DNA of 64,000 bases, taken from Nocardioides sp. 503 (GTDB lineage: Bacteria; Actinomycetota; Actinomycetes; Propionibacteriales; Nocardioidaceae). Within the stretch, counting starts at the first letter, position 1, and each line of letters opens with the position of its first letter. This document shows positions 21,519-29,023 of the stretch, piece by piece. The DNA lies in contig NZ_SPUI01000003.1 in NCBI RefSeq assembly GCF_004522095.1, forward strand, positions 806,001 through 870,000, written 5' to 3'. The translations under genes and the position numbers were made by a program. The notes beneath the pieces were generated by a model that was not told the origin of the DNA, ran no database searches, and saw only the letters and a list, made by a program, of their open reading frames with translations.

Positions 21519-22678
21519 GCGAGTCCCTCGACCTGACGGCGCCGCTGCGCGACGCGATCGCCGAGGCGGAGGAGCTCGTCGCCAACGCGCCGTTCATCCG
21601 CACCGAGCAGGACCGGCTCGAGGGCTACGACTACCTGTCGGGCCGGATCCGGATGGCCATGCAGATGGCGTTCGACTACGACCTCGAGCGGCCGCTCTTC
21701 GTCAACCCGACGCACCAGTTCTCGCGCCAGGGGCTGGACAACCCCGACGCCGTCTACTTCAACGCCTTCCTCCGCGAGGGGGTCGAGTACGTCGTGCGCG
21801 GGCGGCGCGGCACCAGCGCCGACCTGTCCTTCCAGGTCATGGGCGGCGCCTACACCGCCGACTCCGCGGCGACGTCGCTGCTGGCCTTCGACGACCGCGA
21901 GCTCGACCTCGCCGACGACGGCACGTTCGAGTTCACCTACGTCGCCGAGCCCGGCGCCAAGACCATGATCGTGCGTGAGGTCTTCAACGACTGGGACACC
22001 GAGGAGCGCGGCCTGCTCACGATCGAGCGGCCCGACACCCTCGGGCAGCCCTCCCGCCCGCTCACCCAGGACCTGCTCCGCAAGAAGTACGAGGTCGCGG
22101 CGCGCAGCCTGGTCGGCAGCATCCAGACGTGGTTCGCCTTCCCCCAGTTCTTCCAGTACAAGGAGCCGGTCAACACCCTCACGGCTCCGCAGTCGACCCC
22201 CGGCGGGCTCGCCTCGCAGCGCTCCTCGATCGGCCACTACGAGCTGGCCGAGGACGAGGCCCTGGTGGTGAGCGTCCCGGAGTGCACCGACTGCAGCTAC
22301 CAGGGCATCCAGGTCGGGTCCGACTGGTACGCCTCCACCGACTACGAGACCCACCAGACCTCGCTCACCAAGGCCCAGGCGGTCACGGACCCCGACGGCG
22401 TCATGCGCTTCGTCGTCTCCGAGCGCTCCCCCGCCGGCGAGGGCCGCGCCATCGCCAACTGGCTCGAGACCACCGGCCACCGGACCGGCTCGATGATGCT
22501 GCGCTGGCAGCGCCTCGAGCGCGACCTCACCCAGGACGCCGACGGACCGACGGTCGAGCGCGTCAAGCTCGCCGACGTACCCGACCTGCTCCCGCACTTC
22601 ACCCCCCTCACCACCGAGGAGTACGCCGAGCGCATCGCCGCGCGACAGCGCTCCGTAGCCCGAAGGATGATCAGTTGA
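21515..22678 (+). CDS. Conserved protein of steroid-type operon (DUF1214-like), unknown
   Basis: A 387-aa soluble protein without signal peptide, coupled by ATGA to the LLM gene and by TTGA to the SDR gene. The N-terminus has a helical region (LRDAIAEAEELVANAPFIRTEQDRLEGYDYLSGRI, outlined). A beta-rich core follows with FNAFLREGVEYVVRGRRGTSADLSFQVMGG and a late segment DCSYQGIQVGSDWYASTDYETHQTSLT, which resembles the DUF1214 carboxy-terminal fold. No catalytic motif is assigned. A counterpart seems to exist next to the SDR/sulfotransferase pair in mycobacteria (Rv3531c, from memory). Confidence 0.65.
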   Translation: MSESLDLTAPLRDAIAEAEELVANAPFIRTEQDRLEGYDYLSGRIRMAMQMAFDYDLERPLFVNPTHQFSRQGLDNPDAVYFNAFLREGVEYVVRGRRGTSADLSFQVMGGAYTADSAATSLLAFDDRELDLADDGTFEFTYVAEPGAKTMIVREVFNDWDTEERGLLTIERPDTLGQPSRPLTQDLLRKKYEVAARSLVGSIQTWFAFPQFFQYKEPVNTLTAPQSTPGGLASQRSSIGHYELAEDEALVVSVPECTDCSYQGIQVGSDWYASTDYETHQTSLTKAQAVTDPDGVMRFVVSERSPAGEGRAIANWLETTGHRTGSMMLRWQRLERDLTQDADGPTVERVKLADVPDLLPHFTPLTTEEYAERIAARQRSVARRMIS

Positions 22679-23514
22679 GCGAGCTTGGACTGGCCGAGGC
22701 CCACGACACCTCGATCGAGGAGCGCTACGCCCCCGTGCCGCTGCTGCAGGGCAAGGTCATCGTGATCTCCGGGATCGGGCCCGGGCTGGGGCGGTCGCTG
22801 GCCGAGGAGGCCGCCAAGATGGGCGCGGACCTCGTGATCGCCAGCCGCACCGAGTCCCGGCTGCTCGCCCTGCAGGCCGAGCTCGAGGGCCACGGCGGCA
22901 AGGTCGTCAGCGTGGTGACCGACGTGACCGACGAGGACTCGCGGGTCAACCTGCGCGACCGGACGCTCGAGGCGTTCGGGCGCGTCGACTGCGTCATCAA
23001 CAACGCGTTCACGATCCCGCCGATGGACCCGATCACCCAGATCTCGCCGCGCAAGCTCGCCAAGGTCAACGAGACCAACGTGTTCGCCCCGCTGCGGCTC
23101 TCGGCGCTGTTCGCCGACGCGCTCGCCGAGAGCAGGGGCTCGCTGATCATGCTCAACTCCTGCGTCTCGTTCAGCTCGCAGCCGGAGTACGCCGGCTACA
23201 AGCTCTCCAAGGGCGCGCTCGAGCACCTCGCCTCGTCGCTCGCGACCGAGCTCGGCCCGCGCGGCATCCGCGTCAACAGCGTCGCGCCGTCCTACATCTA
23301 CGAGGACGTCAACCGCGGCTACTTCGACTTCCTGGCGGCCGTCGAGGAGAAGACCCACGAGGAGGTCTACGCCGAGAAGGCCGCCCCGACCGACCTCAAG
23401 CGGCTGGCGTCGTCGGAGGAGGTCGCCCGCGCGACGCTCTTCCTCGCCAGCGACCTGGCCTCCGCGGTCACGGGCCAGATGCTCACCGTCGACTGCGGAG
23501 AGTTCCACAGCTGA
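22675..23514 (+). CDS. Short-chain dehydrogenase/reductase
   Basis: A 279-aa classical SDR. The start is a TTG (22675) that shares bases with the upstream stop. Cofactor motif SGIGPGLGRSLAEEAA (GxxxGxG form), NNAFT for the NNAG position, then Ser (LNSCVSFSS) and YKLSK (Tyr-x3-Lys) for catalysis. C-terminal LFLASDLASAVTGQMLTVDCGE is typical. It likely oxidises or reduces a hydroxyl/ketone on the operon's substrate. It resembles Rv3530c in context (recall, unverified). Confidence 0.88.
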   Translation: MSELGLAEAHDTSIEERYAPVPLLQGKVIVISGIGPGLGRSLAEEAAKMGADLVIASRTESRLLALQAELEGHGGKVVSVVTDVTDEDSRVNLRDRTLEAFGRVDCVINNAFTIPPMDPITQISPRKLAKVNETNVFAPLRLSALFADALAESRGSLIMLNSCVSFSSQPEYAGYKLSKGALEHLASSLATELGPRGIRVNSVAPSYIYEDVNRGYFDFLAAVEEKTHEEVYAEKAAPTDLKRLASSEEVARATLFLASDLASAVTGQMLTVDCGEFHS

Positions 23515-23515
23515 C

Positions 23516-24673
23516 ATGAGCGACAACATCATGGTGCGCGAGCGTCCCGACGTCGGCTCCTACGACGACATCGTCGCGGCCGCCGTGCGCACGACCGGGC
23601 TGTCCGACTTCGGCGGCACGGCTCACGAGGAGGGGCTGCGGGTCCTCACCGAGGACCTGTCCTCACCCGAGGCCGGGCTGACGCCGCGCGGCAACTACTT
23701 CCAGCGCTCGGAGGTGAAGTCGGCGCTGGTCGGGGTGCTGCTCACGCAGGCCCAGCTGGCGGCGCACCCGGAGCACCGCGACGTGCCCATCGAGCGGCCG
23801 ATCTTCCTGATGGGCCTGCCCCGCACCGGCACCACCGCGCTGCACCGCTACCTTCACGCGGACCCGACCGCGCAGGGGCTCGAGATGTGGCTGACGCAGT
23901 ATCCCCAGCCCCGGCCGCCGCGTGACACCTGGGAGTCCGACCCGATCTTCACCGCCATGCAGCAGGCGTTCTCCGCCCACCACGTCGAGTCGCCGGAGTT
24001 CATGGGGATCCACTACATGGACGCGACCACCGTCGAGGAGTGCTGGCGGCTGCTGCGCCAGACCGGCAAGTCCAACTCCTACGAGTCGCTGGCCCACGTG
24101 CCGCGCTACACCGAGTGGCTGGCCGGCCAGGACTGGACCGACGCCTACGCGCGCCACAAGGAGAACCTCCAGCTCGTCGGGCTCAACGACACCGACAAGC
24201 GCTGGGTGCTCAAGAACCCCTCGCACATGACCGCCCTCGACGCACTGATGACGGTCTACCCGGACGCGCTCGTCGTCTACACGCACCGCGACCCGGTCGT
24301 CTGCATCGCCTCCTCCTGCTCGCTGTCGGCCGAGACCACGCTCGGCCACTCCACGACATACGTCGGCGACGTGGTCGGCCGCACCCAGCTGGACCTGTGG
24401 TCGCGGGCCTACCACGCCTTCCACGACGCGCGGCCGGCCTACGACCAGGCGCAGTTCGCCGACGTCGCCTTCTCCGACCTCGTCTCCGACCCGCTCGGCA
24501 CGGTGCGCGGCGTCTACGAGCAGTTCGGGCTGGACTGGACGCCCGAGGCGGAGCGGGCCGTGACCGAGATCGACCGGGAGTCGAGGTCGGGCTCCGCCAA
24601 GCCGTCCCACTCCTACGACCTGGCCGACTACGGCCTCACCGAGACCGACGTACGAGGAGCCTTCGACCGATGA
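23516..24673 (+). CDS. Sulfotransferase-family protein
   Basis: A 385-aa member of the PAPS sulfotransferase superfamily (Sulfotransfer_3 type). The 5'-phosphosulfate loop reads RPIFLMGLPRTGTTALHRYL (about residues 95-114) and the 3'-phosphate-binding region is near VVYTHRDPVVCIASSCSLSAETT (outlined). True sulfotransfer has not been shown for the mycobacterial relatives found beside SDR genes. One base separates it from the SDR stop, and its own stop overlaps the next start (ATGA). Confidence 0.82.
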   Translation: MSDNIMVRERPDVGSYDDIVAAAVRTTGLSDFGGTAHEEGLRVLTEDLSSPEAGLTPRGNYFQRSEVKSALVGVLLTQAQLAAHPEHRDVPIERPIFLMGLPRTGTTALHRYLHADPTAQGLEMWLTQYPQPRPPRDTWESDPIFTAMQQAFSAHHVESPEFMGIHYMDATTVEECWRLLRQTGKSNSYESLAHVPRYTEWLAGQDWTDAYARHKENLQLVGLNDTDKRWVLKNPSHMTALDALMTVYPDALVVYTHRDPVVCIASSCSLSAETTLGHSTTYVGDVVGRTQLDLWSRAYHAFHDARPAYDQAQFADVAFSDLVSDPLGTVRGVYEQFGLDWTPEAERAVTEIDRESRSGSAKPSHSYDLADYGLTETDVRGAFDR

Positions 24674-25749
24674 GGCACGAGAAGAAGCGCGTCGTGGTCT
24701 GGGGCACCGGCGTCGTCGGCTCGATGGTGATCGCCGAGATCGTGCGGAGCCCCGTCTTCGAGCTGGTGGGCGTCGGCGTCAGCAACCCCGCCAAGGTCGG
24801 CCGCGACGTCGGGGAGATCTGCGGGCTCGAGCCCGTCGGCGTCGTCGCGACCGACTCCGTCGAGGAGCTCGTCGCGCTGCGGCCCGACGCGCTCGTGCAC
24901 TACGGGCCGACCGCGCAGTACGCCGACGACAACATCCGGGTGATGGGCGCGTTCCTCCGCGCCGGCATCGACGTGTGCTCCACCGCGATGACGCCGTGGG
25001 TGTGGCCGGGCATGACCCAGACGCCGGCGGCCTGGGTCGACCCGATCACGGCCGCCTGCGTGGAGGGCGGCGCCTCGATCTTCACCACCGGCATCGACCC
25101 CGGCTTCGCCAACGACCTGTTCCCGCTGACCCTCATGGGGCTGTGCGGCGAGGTGCAGTCGGTGCGCGCCTCCGAGCTGCTCGACTACACCGACTACGAG
25201 GGCGACTACGAGGACGAGATGGGCATCGGCCGGCCGCCGGAGTTCACCCCCCTGCTGGAGATCCCCGAGCTGCTGATCATGGCGTGGGGCGCGACGGTGC
25301 CGATGATCGCGCACGCCGCGGGCATCGAGCTCGACGACATCACCACGACCTGGGAGAAGTGGGCGACGCCCACCGACCGTCCCACCGCCAAGGGCGTGAT
25401 CGCGGCCGGCAACGTCGCCGCGATCCGCTTCACGATCAACGGCGTCCTCGCCGGGCGCGAGGTCATCTCGCTCGAGCACGTCAACCGGATCGGGCTCGAC
25501 GCCGCCCCCGAGTGGCCGGCCGGCTCGCAGGACGACGTCTACCGCGTCGACATCACCGGATCACCCTCGATCAGCCAGGAGACGTCCTTCCGGTTCACCG
25601 ACGGGTCGGGCCGCTCGCCCGCGGTCGCCGGCTGCCTGGCCACCGGGCTGCGCGCCCTGAACGCCGTACCGGCCGTCAACGACCTGCCGGCCGGCTGGGT
25701 CACCGCGCTGGACCTGCCACTGGTGCCCGGGGTCGGCACGATCCGGTGA
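24670..25749 (+). CDS. NAD(P)H-dependent amine-dehydrogenase-like/DapB-N Rossmann protein
   Basis: A 359-aa protein. An N-terminal Rossmann domain of the dihydrodipicolinate-reductase type (VVVWGTGVVGSMVIAEIV, residues about 8-25) is followed by a C-terminal alpha/beta domain with TGIDPGFANDLFPLTLMGLCG. Proteins of this architecture are annotated as amine dehydrogenases or 2,4-diaminopentanoate-dehydrogenase relatives. The actual substrate in this operon is unknown. Last gene of the coupled run 20640-25749. Confidence 0.78.
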   Translation: MRHEKKRVVVWGTGVVGSMVIAEIVRSPVFELVGVGVSNPAKVGRDVGEICGLEPVGVVATDSVEELVALRPDALVHYGPTAQYADDNIRVMGAFLRAGIDVCSTAMTPWVWPGMTQTPAAWVDPITAACVEGGASIFTTGIDPGFANDLFPLTLMGLCGEVQSVRASELLDYTDYEGDYEDEMGIGRPPEFTPLLEIPELLIMAWGATVPMIAHAAGIELDDITTTWEKWATPTDRPTAKGVIAAGNVAAIRFTINGVLAGREVISLEHVNRIGLDAAPEWPAGSQDDVYRVDITGSPSISQETSFRFTDGSGRSPAVAGCLATGLRALNAVPAVNDLPAGWVTALDLPLVPGVGTIR

Positions 25750-25819
25750 TCCACGCTCCCCTCCACAGGCGGGAGGGGCCCGGGTTTCACGGGGGTGCCG
25801 CGGCGAGCAGCCTCCGGGC

Positions 25820-26266
25820 ATGTCGAACCCCGTCACCGACCTCGAGATCGCGCTGCCGCCCACCTGGCGCCGACGCCGGGACCCGGACCACGGCGTGCTG
25901 GTCGCCGCGCGCGCCGCGGCGCTGCCCGCGAGCGGCGTACGCCCCGAGCTGACCCTGACCTGCGTGAGCGTCGAGCAGCCGCTGGAGGAGTGGCGGGCGG
26001 AGGCGATGCGCGAGCTGGCGGCGCGGCTCGACGACTTCGACCTGGAGGACGAGGACGTCTACGACCTCTTCGGGCACGACGTCGCCTACCGGCGCTTCGC
26101 CTACCGTCTCGGCGCCGCCGACCTGCTCTGCGACCAGTGGGCCTGGCGCACCGGCTCGGTCGGCGTGACGCTGACCTGCTCGGTGGCGCGCGAGGACTAC
26201 TGGGACTACTGCGACGTGTTCGAGGCGATCGCCGAGACCGTGGACGTCTCCCCGCTCGCGGCCTGA
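25820..26266 (+). CDS. Small soluble protein, unknown
   Basis: A 148-aa acidic protein without signal peptide or membrane segment. The C-terminal pattern of strands and a final helix (VGVTLTCSVAREDYWDYCDVFEAIAETV, outlined) recalls the DcrB/DUF1795-type MOG1-PsbP fold, weakly. It converges with the AraC-family gene and overlaps its 3' end by 61 bp, a long overlap that makes one of the two C-termini worth checking. Confidence 0.55.
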   Translation: MSNPVTDLEIALPPTWRRRRDPDHGVLVAARAAALPASGVRPELTLTCVSVEQPLEEWRAEAMRELAARLDDFDLEDEDVYDLFGHDVAYRRFAYRLGAADLLCDQWAWRTGSVGVTLTCSVAREDYWDYCDVFEAIAETVDVSPLAA

Positions 26267-27189
26267 GCGCGGTGCTCGCGCGGGCTGACGCCGCGCTCCC
26301 GCTTGAACGCCGTGCTCAGCGCGAACGGCGTCGCGTAGCCGACCTCCCTCGCCACCGAGCCCACCGTGGCGTCGGGCTGGAGCAGCAGGTCGGCGGCCAG
26401 CGTGAGCCGCCAGTCGGTCAGGAACGCCATCGGCGGCTCGCCGACCAGCTCGGTGAACCTGCGCGCGAACGCCGCCCGCGAGGCGCCCACCCGCTCGGCC
26501 AGGCCGCCGACGGTCCACGGGTGCTCGGGGTGGTGCTGCAGCAGCCGCAGGGCCGGGCCCACGACCGGGTCGGCGTGACCGGCGTACCAGCGCGGCGGGT
26601 CGGCCTCGGGGCGGGCGAACCACGCCCGCACCACGCTGATCACGAGCAGGTCGAGGAGCCGGTCGAGCACCGCCTCCTGACCGGGCCGGTCGTGGCCCAT
26701 CTCCTCGCCCAGCAGCGCGACCAGCGGCAGCCCGAGCTCGGACTCCGGCAGCACCAGCACCGGCGGGAGGGCGCGCAGCAGCCGGCGGCTGACCGCCGAC
26801 TCGACCAGGTGGGCGCCGGTGAGCAGCACGGTGCTGCCGGCGGGGCTGTTGCCCCAGCTGCGCAGGCCCTGGTGCATCTCCTCGGCCAGCATCCGCCCGT
26901 CGGGGGCCCGACAGACCTGGCCCGGCAGGATGACCGCCTGCGGTGGGGTGTCGAGGTCATCGGCGATGGTGGCGTGACCGGGGCCGCGCAGCAGGGCGAT
27001 GTCGCCGGGTCCGAGCAGCGTGGCCGGGCCTCCGTCCGGCGCCAGCCACATCCGGCCCCGCACGACGGCCGTGACCGAGAGCGGCGCCTCGTCCTCGAGG
27101 CGCACCGCCCACGGCGGCTCCATCAGGCAGCGCAGCAGGAAGGCGTTGCGCGCCCGCGGCCCGTCCAGCAGGCCGGTGAGGACGTCCAT
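26206..27189 (-). CDS. AraC-family regulator with cupin N-terminus
   Basis: A 327-aa regulator. The cupin-type sensor (about 1-180) is of the AraC_binding_2/Cupin_6 kind with LLGPGDIALLRGPGHATI. The double HTH follows: WTVGGLAERVGASRAAFARRFTELVGEPP (first) and SVAREVGYATPFALSTAFKRERGVSPREHR (second), in outline. It is divergent, across about 80 bp, from a DUF1772 membrane protein, a pairing typical for this regulator type. Confidence 0.87.
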   Translation of the reverse strand: MDVLTGLLDGPRARNAFLLRCLMEPPWAVRLEDEAPLSVTAVVRGRMWLAPDGGPATLLGPGDIALLRGPGHATIADDLDTPPQAVILPGQVCRAPDGRMLAEEMHQGLRSWGNSPAGSTVLLTGAHLVESAVSRRLLRALPPVLVLPESELGLPLVALLGEEMGHDRPGQEAVLDRLLDLLVISVVRAWFARPEADPPRWYAGHADPVVGPALRLLQHHPEHPWTVGGLAERVGASRAAFARRFTELVGEPPMAFLTDWRLTLAADLLLQPDATVGSVAREVGYATPFALSTAFKRERGVSPREHRAQAASGETSTVSAIASNTSQ

Positions 27190-27269
27190 GACGCCACCGT
27201 AGACGCTCAGGTATGGATCGGGCGCTCTCGGCGATGGACCGTCTGCGGCGCGGGCGCTGGGATGGAGCC

Positions 27270-27725
27270 ATGATCGACGTCCTCGAGCCGCTGCGCGGCC
27301 CCCTCCTGCTCGGCGCCACCCTCACGGCCGGCCTCCAGGCCGGCACTTACTACACCTGGGCGTCCGGCGTGATGCCGGGACTGGCCCGGGTCGACGACCA
27401 GACCTTCGTCCACGCGGTGCAGGAGATGAACGTCGCCATCGTCAACCCGGTCTTCATGGCGAGCTTCCTCGGCGCCCCGGTGCTCGCGGTCGCGGCCGCG
27501 CTGGCCGTCGACGCGCCGGTGCGGCCCTGGGCGCTGGCCGCCGCCGGCCTGGCACTGGCGACCTTCGTCATCACGGTGGCCGGCAACGTGCCGCTCAACG
27601 ACGCCCTGGCCGAGACCGGCGTGCGCGCGGACTTCGAGACGGCGTGGGTGCGGCTCAACGCGCTGCGGGCGGTCACCTCCACCGCGTCGCTCGCCTGCCT
27701 GGCCTGGGCGGCCTGGAGGTCCTAG
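27270..27725 (+). CDS. DUF1772 (anthrone-oxygenase-like) membrane protein
   Basis: About 151 aa; the start MIDVLEPLRGP at 27270 has GGAG just upstream, though a 19-residue longer form is possible. Four membrane helices; family phrases GLQAGTYYTWASGVMPGLAR, VPLNDALAE and WVRLNALRAVTS. DUF1772 includes fungal anthrone oxygenases, but bacterial members are uncharacterised. The stop TAG shares CTAG with the stop of the convergent Rrf2 gene. Confidence 0.8.
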   Translation: MIDVLEPLRGPLLLGATLTAGLQAGTYYTWASGVMPGLARVDDQTFVHAVQEMNVAIVNPVFMASFLGAPVLAVAAALAVDAPVRPWALAAAGLALATFVITVAGNVPLNDALAETGVRADFETAWVRLNALRAVTSTASLACLAWAAWRS

Positions 27726-28195
27726 CCCGCCAGCCAGTCGCGCAGCGCGGGGAACGTCCCGGCCCCCACGTCGGCGGTGACGCTCTCGGCCAGGTCGGCG
27801 ACGGTCACGTCCTTCAGCGAGGCGCGCCAGGCCTGCTCGGCCGCATGCATCACGCGGGCCACCCCGCAGGGTCGGGTGCAGGCCTCGGGTCCGGCGGGCA
27901 GCGGGCCGTTCTGCCGGATCTCGGTGCAGCGGAACGCCGGCTCGCTTCCGTCGACCGCCAGCACGATGTCCAGCACCGTGACCCGATCGGCCGGCCGCGT
28001 GAGCACGTAGCCGCCCACCCGCCCCTCGGTGGAGCTGACCAGCCCGGCGCGCGACAGGGCCTGCAGGTGCTTGGCGAGGTAGGTCCGCGAGATGCCGTGG
28101 AACTCCGCCAGCCGCGGCGCCGGCACCGGTCCGTCGGCCTGGCTGAGCACCACGCAGCAGTGGATCGCCCACTCCACGCCGGCCGACATCTTCAT
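27722..28195 (-). CDS. Rrf2-family transcriptional regulator
   Basis: A 157-aa regulator starting MKMSAGVEWAIHCCVVLS. The winged HTH is followed by RTYLAKHLQALSRAGLVSSTEGRVGGYVL (outlined), the family hallmark. Three cysteines (FRCTEI, EACTRPC) lie in the loop that carries an Fe-S cluster or redox sensor in IscR/NsrR, but their spacing (15 and 3 residues between) differs from the IscR C-x5-C-x5-C pattern. It is divergent from an NmrA-like gene, with two operator-like repeats between them. Confidence 0.87.
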   Translation of the reverse strand: MKMSAGVEWAIHCCVVLSQADGPVPAPRLAEFHGISRTYLAKHLQALSRAGLVSSTEGRVGGYVLTRPADRVTVLDIVLAVDGSEPAFRCTEIRQNGPLPAGPEACTRPCGVARVMHAAEQAWRASLKDVTVADLAESVTADVGAGTFPALRDWLAG

Positions 28196-28216
28196 GCCTC
28201 CCACCCTACGCGAATA

Positions 28217-28239
28217 CGTGGATGACAACTGTCCGCGTT
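28217..28239. promoter_or_regulatory. Rrf2 operator, imperfect copy
   Basis: A degenerate copy of the site at 28251, sharing GGAT, ACAACT and TCCGCGTT in the same order with one extra base in the centre. It starts 34 bp from the better copy (about three helical turns) and is closer to the rrf2-like start. Confidence 0.5.
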
Positions 28240-28250
28240 CGTGATCTAAT

Positions 28251-28271
28251 CGCGGATACAACTTATCCGCG
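28251..28271. promoter_or_regulatory. Rrf2 operator, perfect inverted repeat
   Basis: CGCGGATA-CAACT-TATCCGCG: 8-bp perfect arms, 5-bp spacer, placed 23 bp before the NmrA-like start and between divergent genes. It is the likely binding site of the adjacent Rrf2 protein. Confidence 0.72.
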
Positions 28272-28294
28272 TTAATGAACCCCAGGAGAATCGC

Positions 28295-29023
28295 ATGAAG
28301 ATCGCCGTCGCCGGTGCCACCGGCCGCATCGGGTCCCAGCTGACCGCCCTCGCCCGCCAGGAGGGCCATGAGGTCGTGGAGGTCGCCCGGGAGACCGGGT
28401 TCGACCTGCTCGCCCCCGGCCCCGAGCTCGAGGCCGCCCTCGCGGGCGCCGACGCCGTCGTCGACGTCACCGCCTGCCCGCTCGACCAGGCGGCGACGTT
28501 CTTCCCGGCCGTGGCCCGCAACGTCGGCACCGCGGCCACCGCCGCCGGCGTCGGCCGCACCGTGGTGCTCTCGATCGTCGGCGTCGACCGCAGCCCCGAC
28601 TACGACTACTACGTCGCCAAGCTCACCCAGGAGCGGGTCTACCGCGAGACCGCCCCGGGCGTCGTGGTCCTGCGGGCCACCCAGTTCCTCGACTTCGCCG
28701 CGCAGATGCTCGAGTGGAACACCCAGGACGGCGTCGCCCACATCATCGACGTGCCGACCCAGCCGGTCGCGACCGCCGAGATCGTCCGGCTCCTCCTGGA
28801 CGTCGCGACCGGCGCCGTGCCGGCCGACGTCGAGCTGGCCGGCCCGCAGCGGGAGAGCCTGGTCGACCAGGTGCGCCGCCTCGTCGCCCACCGCGGCGCC
28901 GACACCGTCGTCGAGCCCGAGGCGGCGCCCGCCAGCCTGACCAACGGCGCCATGCTGCCGGGACCGGACGCCCTCCTGCGCGGCCCGAGCTTCGAGATGT
29001 GGCTCAGCGCCGAGGGAGCCTGA
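28295..29023 (+). CDS. NmrA-like NAD(P)-binding protein
   Basis: A 242-aa atypical SDR/NmrA-type protein. N-terminal MKIAVAGATGRIGSQLTALA carries the GxxGxxG nucleotide loop; VVLSIVGVDRSPDYDYYVAK holds a Tyr-x3-Lys-like YYVAK. Ribosome site AGGAG 8 bases upstream. Such proteins are NAD(P)H-dependent reductases or redox sensors and are commonly paired with Rrf2- or HxlR-type regulators. It overlaps the convergent phosphatase gene by 20 bp. Confidence 0.82.
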   Translation: MKIAVAGATGRIGSQLTALARQEGHEVVEVARETGFDLLAPGPELEAALAGADAVVDVTACPLDQAATFFPAVARNVGTAATAAGVGRTVVLSIVGVDRSPDYDYYVAKLTQERVYRETAPGVVVLRATQFLDFAAQMLEWNTQDGVAHIIDVPTQPVATAEIVRLLLDVATGAVPADVELAGPQRESLVDQVRRLVAHRGADTVVEPEAAPASLTNGAMLPGPDALLRGPSFEMWLSAEGA

